From a virus: a stretch of DNA of 62,167 bases. Made by a program: the position numbers and the translations under genes. Below the pieces are notes generated by a model. The model saw only the letters and a list, made by a program, of their open reading frames with translations, did no database searches and was not told where the DNA came from. Shown one piece after another: positions 49,601 to 57,697 of the stretch; the first letter of the stretch is position 1, and every line of letters begins with the position of its first letter. Location: positions 1-62,167 of IMG/VR virus record IMGVR_UViG_3300037485_002384; one strand, 5' to 3'.

Positions 49601-50479
49601 TTTGGTAGCTTACCTTCAAACGTGGACTCATCAACTGTTATAAGTCAAAACTTGATAATAGATATTGAAGAATCTGATGTTATTTCTGATTCGTTAAAAT
49701 ATTCAACTGAAGCTTATTCGTGGTACAAATTGCAATTAAATAACTTGACATCAGGATCATCATCAGATATGGCATTTGCTTATTTAAAGGCAATATATTT
49801 TGAAGAGTATGCTGATATATTTGGTAGTAAACCTCTTGATCTTACAACATCATATATACCATATTCACCTATTGTAGATAAAAATAAAAAGTATCAAACT
49901 GCATACTTTATAAAGCAAGGTGTTTATGATTTAAAGTATATGATAGAGTCACATGCTCATTTACCGTTTACAAGACAGGGTACTATGACATTAAATGGTG
50001 AAAGACGTATTAAGAGAGGTAATTATGTAAGACTTAAAGGTACGGATGAAATATTTTATGTTGATTCTGTATCTCAAGATTTTTCTATTGACAATGACTC
50101 TATAAATAGAACAACAACTATTCAAGTATCTAGAGGTATGGTTGAGAGGTTTATAAAAGGGGTTGATTTTTATACAGGTGAATCAAGTTCAGTAATTAAT
50201 AAACCATCATTAGATTATAATACAGTAGATATACCAAGTAGCCAGTCAAGTAGACCTAGAGGTGCTAAGGTGAACATATCATATTTTAATATATGTAATT
50301 TATTTATTGATGAAAGTATTTTCAATAATGATAAAGCATCATACTCAGATTTTAGTAAAGCATCTACTTCAAATTGGCATGTTAATAAGCAGGTTTTTAA
50401 TTTCTTTCTAAAGAAACTTCAATTTGCTAAGGATAATAAAGAAATTGCTAATACAGGTATAAATTTATTTGAAAGATAA
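46634..50479 (+). CDS. Baseplate hub protein with N-terminal M15 peptidase
   Basis: The protein of 1281 residues carries a peptidase M15 (VanY-like) domain at about 145-270: SYHLIGLAVDL gives His199 and Asp206, and DPVHFD gives His257, the three zinc ligands. It should cleave peptidoglycan cross-links during injection. A beta-rich hub follows (from about 400), resembling T4 gp27/Mu gp44: ITPYLTSVNTNVAENGGNFSIN, and near the end GTMTLNGERRIKRGNYVRLKGTDEIFYVDSVSQDFSI. The next gene (spike) overlaps by one base. Confidence 0.8.
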   Translation: MSNKKEDYYIYSHNTPHIQSMGEFVSESDSLGVGLDIAQLLIYQDENNSSNIDKVVSLYTPEELDEFEDLLIKVRSTKPNQVENNTTSNNNDGVLKSTPVENSATDASNNILPIRSTDLEVLLKSPSEISYLGYKPSPANASFISKLYNDDVKALFTKFLYRVETETDYTVIINNSIRTAAQQRKYIASGDSASEFSYHLIGLAVDLSLVNKNPPFSIVNKKSSNKVWVRTKVIKIADELKLQWGGRFKNVNPDPVHFDAAYYFRVNQKQYLKSKGIELTQSPITITQEPIVIDNSTYFDLPIKVGTSLSIPLDKMDRGVLSTETNQTINTVDYDCFLAKHLVELLSDKGYKKISDYKSESFTGTVQELFPHISVWVWSRALSIVDIQPLKDGSTDYDHKIINITPYLTSVNTNVAENGGNFSINLASITSDINESGWSIKEGTHKSSFTKESDYINQGHTHYEVEGGAIKRSRMFFEKAIQYNDVIFIKFEKLELEDDRGNFDELEMISLNDLPDQIFDMIGLVDDIDNTSDHASADVGITVSGRDLVKLIIEDGVYFYPSEFTASGVFSNTGAANSRLARFGSRGEYLSRFQAANKTIDRSLKFIINNLGTIDICPSSLFAGYSNAKINRNSPVTVDKRSRAFPIGDQLNFEQKNKRDDLKDSIIDKIQRIIKVNEIQRGNPDEVFDTIKQFISDKILNSEIVIENQLIKSWYTSINRDIDNVLPESLMDTFVKPNRVWLGNKSRVLKSTIITSQLETLYKKADKDKLKLSNLNSFKKLKYSKEPVSLKQNKNYLSKTSISSIISEIDSYLKNTPPNIKGLFKISDVNLLKLTYKGVKARGASINLVTLTKILSDLTSTEKEVFDDVNNLVINEMGLTDSSGKPSTPPLLTGIWQIIKLIVDDSVKDRRLTDPSIGNENGSILNAFRKICQDPFCEFYTDTYGSQFYFIARKKPFDFKSVLSVLEGRAVYEKLNYINSNSGVLDSDKFGSLPSNVDSSTVISQNLIIDIEESDVISDSLKYSTEAYSWYKLQLNNLTSGSSSDMAFAYLKAIYFEEYADIFGSKPLDLTTSYIPYSPIVDKNKKYQTAYFIKQGVYDLKYMIESHAHLPFTRQGTMTLNGERRIKRGNYVRLKGTDEIFYVDSVSQDFSIDNDSINRTTTIQVSRGMVERFIKGVDFYTGESSSVINKPSLDYNTVDIPSSQSSRPRGAKVNISYFNICNLFIDESIFNNDKASYSDFSKASTSNWHVNKQVFNFFLKKLQFAKDNKEIANTGINLFER

Positions 50480-51411
50480 TGACAAAGTATACATCAACAA
50501 GACCGGTTCCAGGTATAAAAGATAATGCAGGTATTGGGTATATAGTTATACCTAGTGGTGTAGATAAAAGAAAGTTTATAGAAAAATGTTTCAGGACAAA
50601 TACTATATCACTTTTGTTAGAAAATGGTGGTGTTATTGATAATGTATTGATCACCAAATCATCTTTAAGTGAAATAGAATTTCCTAATAAGTTTAATGAA
50701 AAAGGTAGTATGTTAGTTTGGATAAACCAACCAAGAAAGCAGATGCCTATAATCATAGGTTGTTTATCAAAGACTAACGAATTTGTTAATTTTAATAAAA
50801 ATAAAGGATCTTTAAGTAAGTCAACTAAGGATTTTATAAGTGAAGTTTTAGTTGATGCTCAAAATGGATCGGTGATAATAACATCAAACTCATCTGTTGA
50901 AGGCGGTGGTGATATTTATATAGTATCAACAAATAAAAAAAAGACATCTAAACTTAAAATAAAAGTATCTGGAAATGTTGATATAGAAACTCCTGATTTT
51001 ACCGTTACCGGATCTAATAAAATATCTTTAATTATAAAAGACAAGTCAATAGATGATAGTATAACTGAGATAACGTATGAAAAGGGGGTTGGTTTTAATT
51101 ATTCTGATGAGTTTGGTAATGAGATGTCAGTAAATTCAGATGGTGTGAATATATCACCCTCATCAAAATTCACAATAGGTGAGGGTAATGAGTCAATTGT
51201 ATTAGGAGATACATTTAAGGGTATATTTGAAGAGCTCACTGATATGGTTAGTAATTTAGCTGCAGCATGTGCTAAAATACAAGTTGGGACATCTATGGGT
51301 GATTCTACTGTACCTAAGAATGCAGTGGAGCTAAATCAAATATCCGATGATATAACAAATTTAAAATCCAGGTATGAAGATTTTCAATCACAAATAAATT
51401 TTACTGAATAA
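50479..51411 (+). CDS. Baseplate spike protein (gp5/VgrG-like)
   Basis: Residues 1-105 look like an OB-fold (KYTSTRPVPGIKDNAGIGYIVIPSG ... GSMLVWINQPRKQMPIIIGCL). A repeat-rich beta region follows (DAQNGSVIITSNSSVEGGGDIYIVSTN) that could form the beta-helical spike. Its direct coupling to the hub gene supports the assignment. No lysozyme domain is seen, since the M15 domain is on the hub. Confidence 0.7.
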   Translation: MTKYTSTRPVPGIKDNAGIGYIVIPSGVDKRKFIEKCFRTNTISLLLENGGVIDNVLITKSSLSEIEFPNKFNEKGSMLVWINQPRKQMPIIIGCLSKTNEFVNFNKNKGSLSKSTKDFISEVLVDAQNGSVIITSNSSVEGGGDIYIVSTNKKKTSKLKIKVSGNVDIETPDFTVTGSNKISLIIKDKSIDDSITEITYEKGVGFNYSDEFGNEMSVNSDGVNISPSSKFTIGEGNESIVLGDTFKGIFEELTDMVSNLAAACAKIQVGTSMGDSTVPKNAVELNQISDDITNLKSRYEDFQSQINFTE

Positions 51412-51413
51412 AT

Positions 51414-52739
51414 ATGGCTTTAATAAAAACAATATTAAGTCAAAAAGCTCAAGTATTTGCTGATCAAGGATCACCTTTATTTGAAGGCTTTCCAGGTAGT
51501 ATAAAAGATAATGCTGATAAATGGGCAGGTGCTATAGATTCATATGCAAATTCTATAGAAAGTTTTGTAACTCCATTATCATTAAGTGGGGTTATTGCTA
51601 AAAAGGTACTGTTGGATATTATGAATAATGTCACAGAACCACCTCAAGAAAATCCAAATCCATTTCCATTTACAATATATTACAGAAGTCCTGAAATTAG
51701 AATGAGAGTTTTTAATTCCTACCTTAGAGATGTTGTAGGTTATAAATCAAATCCTTTATTAGATAAATCCGAAATATTTACAATATTAAATAATATAAGG
51801 GTTACTTATAATAAATTAAAACCAACATTAGCATTAACTGAAGATGATATTAGATATAATCAAAAAAGATTTAATCAAATATTTGAAAAAGATATAAGTA
51901 ACAGTCGTAGATTTAAGTTACTACCGGATGGTGTTACTATAGACTCTAAAGGGTTACCATATTTATATAAATTCATCCCATTAGATAAGGATGGTATTAT
52001 TATAGAATTACAGGTTGATGGTATTATAGGTGATGATACTATAAGATACTATCCTATAGAGGAGTTTAGGATATATGAGGGGGAGAATCCTGGGTGGGAG
52101 CTGGTGTATTCAAAGTTAAAGTATATAACACAACCCAGTACTGCAGGTGGTGTTTATATTGCATATCCCCAGTTAATTGGTAATCATTATCATATTAGAG
52201 ATGTAATTCAACACAAAGAACCAGGTATATTTAAAAAGGATTTTATAGATAAAAAATTATCTCCTGATTATATAAATAATATGATTGATAAAACACAGGC
52301 TCAGTATGATGGTAATATATTTGATAAAACACCTGTAGTTTCAACAGTAAATGACTTTAAAAAGGTTTTTGAATTAAATCATTCAACTTGTGATCAAATA
52401 TGGCTTAAAAATAATATAAAAACATTAACTGACTATTCCTCATTTTTAAAATCAAAAAAAATAACTTTCAACACCAAACCTACAGTGGAGAAAAATGCAT
52501 TAAGTGCATTAGAAACAGGTATAACTGCATATGCTACTGCTCTAGGCCTTGGTATGAATCCATCATTTACAGGAGCACCAAGTTCAAGTCCATTATCATT
52601 CAAATCAGTAATTTCAAAGGGGAAAAGTGGCGGTTCTAATAAGGAGTGCTTAGATTTGATGATTAATTTGATTGATACATACTTTAAAGGTGGAATAGCT
52701 ACAAATAACTCCACAGGTGCATCAATACCATGGCAATAA
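51414..52739 (+). CDS. Baseplate/tail structural protein, 441 aa
   Basis: No named family. It has a helical N-terminus, a long polar middle with several Tyr/Asp-rich strands (GIIIELQVDGIIGDDTIRYYP), and a Ser/Gly-rich C-terminal tail. It lies between the spike and a moron, so it is probably a baseplate component; its role is unknown. Confidence 0.6.
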   Translation: MALIKTILSQKAQVFADQGSPLFEGFPGSIKDNADKWAGAIDSYANSIESFVTPLSLSGVIAKKVLLDIMNNVTEPPQENPNPFPFTIYYRSPEIRMRVFNSYLRDVVGYKSNPLLDKSEIFTILNNIRVTYNKLKPTLALTEDDIRYNQKRFNQIFEKDISNSRRFKLLPDGVTIDSKGLPYLYKFIPLDKDGIIIELQVDGIIGDDTIRYYPIEEFRIYEGENPGWELVYSKLKYITQPSTAGGVYIAYPQLIGNHYHIRDVIQHKEPGIFKKDFIDKKLSPDYINNMIDKTQAQYDGNIFDKTPVVSTVNDFKKVFELNHSTCDQIWLKNNIKTLTDYSSFLKSKKITFNTKPTVEKNALSALETGITAYATALGLGMNPSFTGAPSSSPLSFKSVISKGKSGGSNKECLDLMINLIDTYFKGGIATNNSTGASIPWQ

Positions 52740-52767
52740 TAATTATTAAAAAAAATTAAAATAAATG

Positions 52768-52798
52768 TTGTTTATGTTAAATAAATATCTTATTTTTA
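52768..52798 (+). promoter_or_regulatory. Promoter with palindromic operator, leaderless
   Basis: TTG (52768-52770), TTTATGTTAAATAAA (52771-52785) and TATTTTTA (52791-52798), with a 20-nt spacer. The ATG of the moron gene starts 5 nt past the box, at 52803. It is the only palindromic promoter within the tail module. Confidence 0.7.
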
Positions 52799-52802
52799 CA
52801 TC

Positions 52803-53099
52803 ATGAAAGTATTATTATTTATAATCACCTTATTTATAACTGTAAATTTAAAAGCACAGGATTTAAAATACAACCTAGTTGAGGTTAATAATGAGTATGT
52901 TGTAAAGAGTGATTTTCATGCTGTTATAACTACTGATAAAGTGGTTGTTGATAATAATACATACTATATACACAGTGAGAAAGAAGGTGTTTACTTATTA
53001 ATGAAAAACGGTGTTGTTTTTGAAATGACTGTTAATGATAATGAATTAGCAATAGTTGACTTAAACAAAGAGGTTTCTTTGATTTATTATAAAGACTAG
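52803..53099 (+). CDS. Secreted moron protein, 98 aa
   Basis: A Sec signal peptide is clear (MKVLLFIITLFITVNLKAQ, likely cleaved after Ala18 or Gln19). The mature part of about 80 residues is beta-rich with a repeated EVNNEYVVKSD-like and TDKVVVDNNTYYI pattern. It sits alone among baseplate genes with its own palindromic promoter and starts with the message, so it is a moron likely expressed on a different schedule from its neighbours. No family is recognised. Confidence 0.6.
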   Translation: MKVLLFIITLFITVNLKAQDLKYNLVEVNNEYVVKSDFHAVITTDKVVVDNNTYYIHSEKEGVYLLMKNGVVFEMTVNDNELAIVDLNKEVSLIYYKD

Positions 53100-53111
53100 A
53101 GTTTTTTTACT

Positions 53112-53119
53112 TATCTTTA
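53112..53119 (+). promoter_or_regulatory. Late-type promoter (T-tract + TATCTTTA)
   Basis: Seven T (53102-53108) end 3 nt before TATCTTTA. It restarts transcription of the baseplate genes after the moron. Confidence 0.5.
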
Positions 53120-53135
53120 CTGAAAATCTATTTCT

Positions 53136-53843
53136 ATGTCATTAGAGTCAAATGTTAGGAGGTTTCAATTATTAAGTAGGTCTCTAGGAAAGAGGGCTCT
53201 TAATGCTTTATTCCCTGATGATTTTGAGCTATATATATTTGCATTTGAACTGACAAACGGTGATGATGTAACTGAAGATTACTTTATATTCCCTATAAAT
53301 CCAAATAGTATATCAGAGCCAAATATACCTATCCAATCTATAAGAAAAACTGCAGGTGGTGTGACTACTTTAAATACAACTACATTTGCACCAACAACAA
53401 TTAATATACAAGGTAGTTTTGGTAGGAAGTTCAAATTCCTAGCAGGTAGTTTATTAGTGAATTTTTCAGCTATTGGATTTAAACCAAAACTAACCTCTAC
53501 TTTTAGTAAAAGTTTTAAAACAGGTTACGGTTGTTATAGGGAAATGGAAAGGATTCTAGATAAATCAAACAAATTAGACAGTAAGGGTCAACCATATAGT
53601 TTGTATTTCTACAATCTAGCATTAGGTCATAATTATTTAGTTAAGTTCACAGAACTAACACCATCAATGAATCAAGATTCTAATATGATATGGAATTATA
53701 GTTTAACTTTAAAATCATTATGTAGAATAGAAGATATTGTTAAGAAAGATAAGAGATCATTAACCGGAGCTATGTCTGCAAAGAGTTTTTTACAGGGTTC
53801 TGTAAATAGTATAGGCAATTCTATTGGATCTTTAATACCTTAA
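53136..53843 (+). CDS. Baseplate-associated protein, 235 aa
   Basis: The segment EDYFIFPINPNSISEPNIPIQSIRKTAGGVTTLNTTTFAPTTINIQGSFG is typical of tail-associated proteins in contractile phages, resembling the DUF6046-type/gp53-like proteins. The C-terminal part is helical and Ser-rich. It occupies the slot before the gp25-like gene. Confidence 0.6.
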   Translation: MSLESNVRRFQLLSRSLGKRALNALFPDDFELYIFAFELTNGDDVTEDYFIFPINPNSISEPNIPIQSIRKTAGGVTTLNTTTFAPTTINIQGSFGRKFKFLAGSLLVNFSAIGFKPKLTSTFSKSFKTGYGCYREMERILDKSNKLDSKGQPYSLYFYNLALGHNYLVKFTELTPSMNQDSNMIWNYSLTLKSLCRIEDIVKKDKRSLTGAMSAKSFLQGSVNSIGNSIGSLIP

Positions 53844-53844
53844 A

Positions 53845-54786
53845 ATGGCAGATGACAAATTAAATATAGAAACAATTAATGAATTTGAATTAATAACTCA
53901 ATATCCATTAACATTTTTTTTTATAAATTTTAAATCATTTATAGATAAAGATTATAGCAATATAATAAGCTATTATTCAGGTGATATAAATTCCTTAAAT
54001 AATACATCATTCAATAACCTTAAAAACTTAAAAGAGGATATTGAAAATATTTTTTCTATATTTTCATTAAATAAAAATACTTTCTCTAATTATAAATGGT
54101 GGTTATTAATTGATCAGATAGAAAAAATAGATAGCTCATTACAACTTATTGATAATACTTCAAAATGGCTAAGGAGTACTATATCTAAAGGTAATTTCAA
54201 TCCAAATCCTGAAGTTGATATACCATTTAAACAAGGACAAACACTTGAATCAATTGAGAGGGATGTTTTAGGTAGTGAAGATTGGTTGAACACCTGGTCC
54301 TCATTAGCTATAAAAAATGATTTGAGAGAAGAGGATTATACACCAGAAGCTGGGTTTTTAATAAAAGCTAATTTCGATTATACATTCAATAATTTTAGAA
54401 TATCTTCCATAGTTGACAATCCAATAGGTGATAGGATTCTAGGATTAGATTTAAATAAAAAATTACAATTTGTAGATAATGATCTATTAGCATTAACACC
54501 TAAAGAGACATTTTACCAAAATGCATATATTCTTATAAATCTAAGACAGTATGACAATCCTGAATTCTTTAAGCAAGGTATAGAACCTACATTAATTGTT
54601 GGTAGTAATGTAAATTCACTAACATACCCTGTTTTATTTAGACAAATAACAGCTCTATTTAAAGCTGATGATACAATAAAGGCCTTTACTATAATAAATA
54701 TCAATAGAGTTCAGGATTCAGTGTCTATTGAATTTCAAATAGAATCAAGACTTGGTGATATTGAAAATATTTCATTAACAGCATAG
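53845..54786 (+). CDS. Baseplate wedge protein, gp25-like with LysM-like part
   Basis: Residues about 130-185 (IPFKQGQTLESIERDVLGSEDWLNTWSSLAIKN) look like a LysM-type small domain. The C-terminal 110 residues (FVDNDLLALTPKETFYQNAYILINLRQYDNPEFFKQGIEP ... DDTIKAFTII) fit the gp25-like fold, with the NLRQYDNP loop in place of the T4 motif. The N-terminal half is unrecognised. It lies directly before the J-like gene, as expected. Confidence 0.6.
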   Translation: MADDKLNIETINEFELITQYPLTFFFINFKSFIDKDYSNIISYYSGDINSLNNTSFNNLKNLKEDIENIFSIFSLNKNTFSNYKWWLLIDQIEKIDSSLQLIDNTSKWLRSTISKGNFNPNPEVDIPFKQGQTLESIERDVLGSEDWLNTWSSLAIKNDLREEDYTPEAGFLIKANFDYTFNNFRISSIVDNPIGDRILGLDLNKKLQFVDNDLLALTPKETFYQNAYILINLRQYDNPEFFKQGIEPTLIVGSNVNSLTYPVLFRQITALFKADDTIKAFTIININRVQDSVSIEFQIESRLGDIENISLTA

Positions 54787-54804
54787 AATCTGATTTTTTT
54801 TTAT

Positions 54805-54812
54805 TATTTTTA
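54805..54812 (+). promoter_or_regulatory. Late-type promoter (T-tract + TATTTTTA)
   Basis: A 9-T run (54794-54802) ends 2 nt before TATTTTTA. A 20-nt leader precedes the TTG start of the J-like gene. Confidence 0.5.
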
Positions 54813-54831
54813 CAAAATAAACAATACTACT

Positions 54832-56040
54832 TTGTCATTAAATATAACTCCCTCAACTAGTGAAGAACGTAAACAATTATTTGTTGAAACACTTCTAAAT
54901 AAAACTAATAAGGTTAGTAAAATAACTGATAATTCAGTATTAAATGGAATTTCTTATGGTATTGGTAAAACATCTGGGAAAGCAGAAAAAGACATTATAT
55001 TAGCTCTTGGTACACTATACCCTGATACAGCTTTTGGTAGTCAATTGGATCAGGTGGCTCAAGATAATGGTGTTTCAGGTAGGTTTGGAGCTAGTCAATC
55101 ATCTACATATGTAAGAGTGGTTGGTGATGTTGGTACACAATATATTGCAGGTTCTAATACATTCACATCTGTAGATGGTATTGTATTTGAAATAGAAGAA
55201 TCAACAACATTAGGTGTTAATCAATTTGATTATATAAAGGTTAGAAGTGTAGATGTTGGTCTTAAATCAAATGTTAAACCTGCTTCAATTACAACAATAA
55301 CACCGTCACCAACAGGTCACAGGTTTTGTGCAAATGAATACAAGGCTACAGGAGGTAGAGATGCTGAAGATGATCTAACCTTTAGACAAAGGATAAAGGA
55401 AGGTGCTAATATACTAGCAAGAGGTACTATTGCAATGATAGAACAGGTATTTATGCAAATAAATACAAATGTACTAAAATGTATTTATCAAGGTATTAAT
55501 GCAAACGGCCAGCTAAAAATAGCTATTGTTACTCAAAATGGTATTGATCTTAATACTAGTGAATTAAATACTTTATTAACCAGAGGTGAAAAATTCTTCG
55601 GATTATCAGAGCTTAGACCTTATAGTAGGCAGTCATATGGTATTGAGTTAGTTAATATAGGATGGCAAACATTTGATTTAAGTTTCAGATGTGAATTGCA
55701 ACCTTCAGCTATTAGTGATGATGTTAGAATTGAAATTCAAACAAAGGTTAGTAAATACTTAGATTTTAGATATTTTAATTCTGGCACTGATAAAGTAGAG
55801 TGGGATAATTTACTTGCTATTGTAAAAAATGCAAAGGGTATGAAATATGTACCTGATGAGTATTTTTACCCAAAGGTTGATATGGCAACTGATTCAAATA
55901 AACTACCTAGATTGAGAGGTTTTTTAATGCTTAACTTACAGGGTGGTGTTATTAACACAGTATCAGGAACATTGAATCCTATATATTACCCACAACAAGC
56001 TGATTTTTCATATCAACAAACAATATTAAGGAATATATAA
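54832..56040 (+). CDS. Baseplate wedge protein J (gp6-like)
   Basis: The 402-residue protein has the J-family signature TGGRDAEDDLTFRQRIKEG (about 180-198) and a beta-rich C-terminus. It starts at TTG (54832), because the next in-frame ATG lies far downstream and the predicted first strand follows the TTG directly. It contributes to the hexagonal baseplate platform. Confidence 0.85.
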   Translation: MSLNITPSTSEERKQLFVETLLNKTNKVSKITDNSVLNGISYGIGKTSGKAEKDIILALGTLYPDTAFGSQLDQVAQDNGVSGRFGASQSSTYVRVVGDVGTQYIAGSNTFTSVDGIVFEIEESTTLGVNQFDYIKVRSVDVGLKSNVKPASITTITPSPTGHRFCANEYKATGGRDAEDDLTFRQRIKEGANILARGTIAMIEQVFMQINTNVLKCIYQGINANGQLKIAIVTQNGIDLNTSELNTLLTRGEKFFGLSELRPYSRQSYGIELVNIGWQTFDLSFRCELQPSAISDDVRIEIQTKVSKYLDFRYFNSGTDKVEWDNLLAIVKNAKGMKYVPDEYFYPKVDMATDSNKLPRLRGFLMLNLQGGVINTVSGTLNPIYYPQQADFSYQQTILRNI

Positions 56041-56043
56041 GTA

Positions 56044-56349
56044 ATGCCTGAATTAAAAACCATACCAACAATAACAGAATTGTTTTTATCAGGAACATCA
56101 GTTTCTATAAAAACATCTTACTTTGTTGATGAGTTACCTAATACTTTATCAGCTGTTATGGCTGATAATTCAGGATCTCAAGATATGGTTCCATATGTGC
56201 AGGGTGATTTAATCATACAAATGAAGAATAATCCAAGTGATATTGATTATTCATTAAGCTCAGATGGTGAATTAATATTATTAACAAACACAGGTGATGC
56301 AGGTAACTACAGTATTGATACAGATGGTAATTTAATATATACAACATAA
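56044..56349 (+). CDS. Small beta-rich tail protein, 101 aa
   Basis: Two similar segments (DIDYSLSSDGELILLTNTGDAGNYSIDTDGNLIYTT) form a short tandem-like end. It looks like a fibre or wedge adaptor. It is coupled to the fibre gene by a one-base overlap. Confidence 0.55.
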   Translation: MPELKTIPTITELFLSGTSVSIKTSYFVDELPNTLSAVMADNSGSQDMVPYVQGDLIIQMKNNPSDIDYSLSSDGELILLTNTGDAGNYSIDTDGNLIYTT

Positions 56350-57674
56350 TGACATTAGTAACAAAAAATCTTGGATTAGTAAAGGCTCTTGAGGTTGGTA
56401 TAACCTCACCAACTAACTTAGCTATGTTATGGTATGATAATAACTCTGGGGTTAAAGTTCATAAATATTATAACACACTTACTTCAACATGGGATCCTAT
56501 ATTATCAGGTGCTACATTAATGATAGAAGTAACTTGGTTGCAATTATTTAATTTAAAATACGATGATCAATTATTACCTGGAGTTACTTATAAAATAACA
56601 GATAGATATAATTACCAATCTGGCGGTACAGTTGGTATTAAAAATTTAACATTTAAAGGTGATGATAGAGGTATAGTATATATAAGAGCTTTAACTATTA
56701 ATACCTTAAGTAAAGAAGCTGTGAGAATTATGAGTTGTCCTGTTTTTTATGAAGGAATTGTAGATTCATATTATGACAACATAGGGGTTTGGCATATATC
56801 CAAAAGTGTTTCAGCTACTAATAGAGCTATATGGGGTGGTAAATTTTGGGGGAATACTACCGGTGTAATTGGTACAGCTTTAGATGATGTATCATTAGAT
56901 CTAATTAATTGGACACCTATTAATAAAGAAACAAAAGTAGAGCATTATATAGATAAGCAATTTTCTATAATATATGATTTTGATAATGATTGGTTTGAAA
57001 AACAATGGGATGGTGCTGGTAATGTGGTAGGTATAGAGTTTTATGAGAAGGGTAATTGGGGTGTTGATTATAACCCATGTGATATTACCGACTGGAACTT
57101 TACAGCAGGTAGGATTGGTGATGCTTATTTTTCAGAAAATTATCAACCATTAGGTATATCTAATAATTGTAATGGTTTTATAATGAGCAATAAAGCACTA
57201 GTAAGTGGTTCAAGAATTAGTAATAATTTTACAGCTAATGAAATAGCTAATAATACCAGTATAGTTTATAATAATCATATCACAGGTAGAATAAGTAATA
57301 ACACAAAGGAGATATCAAATTTATTAGATGATATAGAAAGCTGTATAAATAATCAAGTTAGTAATGGAGGAGGTGTCTTTACATATAAAATATCAGGAGT
57401 ATCTAATTTAATAGTCCCTTATGCCGACTTTCAAAAAGAAGTAATATTAAGTTCTATAAATACCACTGAAACAATTACAAATATGACAACTATACCCATC
57501 CCAGGTATATTTCAAATAGAATCAGGATTAATGGTAACTTTTGTACATAACCCATTATTCATACTTTGCGAAGGTGGTGTAGATGCAGTTTTAGATGGTA
57601 CTAGTGGTGATTTTATAGAATTTACTAAAGATTATTTAGGTAAGTTTAAGCAAATAAATGCAGGTAAGTACTAA
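56349..57674 (+). CDS. Tail fibre or needle protein, 441 aa
   Basis: The first part (SPTNLAMLWYDNNSGVKVHKYYNTLTSTWDPI) resembles the common phage tail-fibre attachment domain. The middle has Asn-rich repeats (RISNNFTANEIANNTSIVYNNHITGRISNNT) suggestive of a beta-helix. It probably binds the host surface. It is coupled to the small gene upstream. Confidence 0.65.
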   Translation: MTLVTKNLGLVKALEVGITSPTNLAMLWYDNNSGVKVHKYYNTLTSTWDPILSGATLMIEVTWLQLFNLKYDDQLLPGVTYKITDRYNYQSGGTVGIKNLTFKGDDRGIVYIRALTINTLSKEAVRIMSCPVFYEGIVDSYYDNIGVWHISKSVSATNRAIWGGKFWGNTTGVIGTALDDVSLDLINWTPINKETKVEHYIDKQFSIIYDFDNDWFEKQWDGAGNVVGIEFYEKGNWGVDYNPCDITDWNFTAGRIGDAYFSENYQPLGISNNCNGFIMSNKALVSGSRISNNFTANEIANNTSIVYNNHITGRISNNTKEISNLLDDIESCINNQVSNGGGVFTYKISGVSNLIVPYADFQKEVILSSINTTETITNMTTIPIPGIFQIESGLMVTFVHNPLFILCEGGVDAVLDGTSGDFIEFTKDYLGKFKQINAGKY

Positions 57675-57697
57675 AATAAAATATCAATATAAAAACT

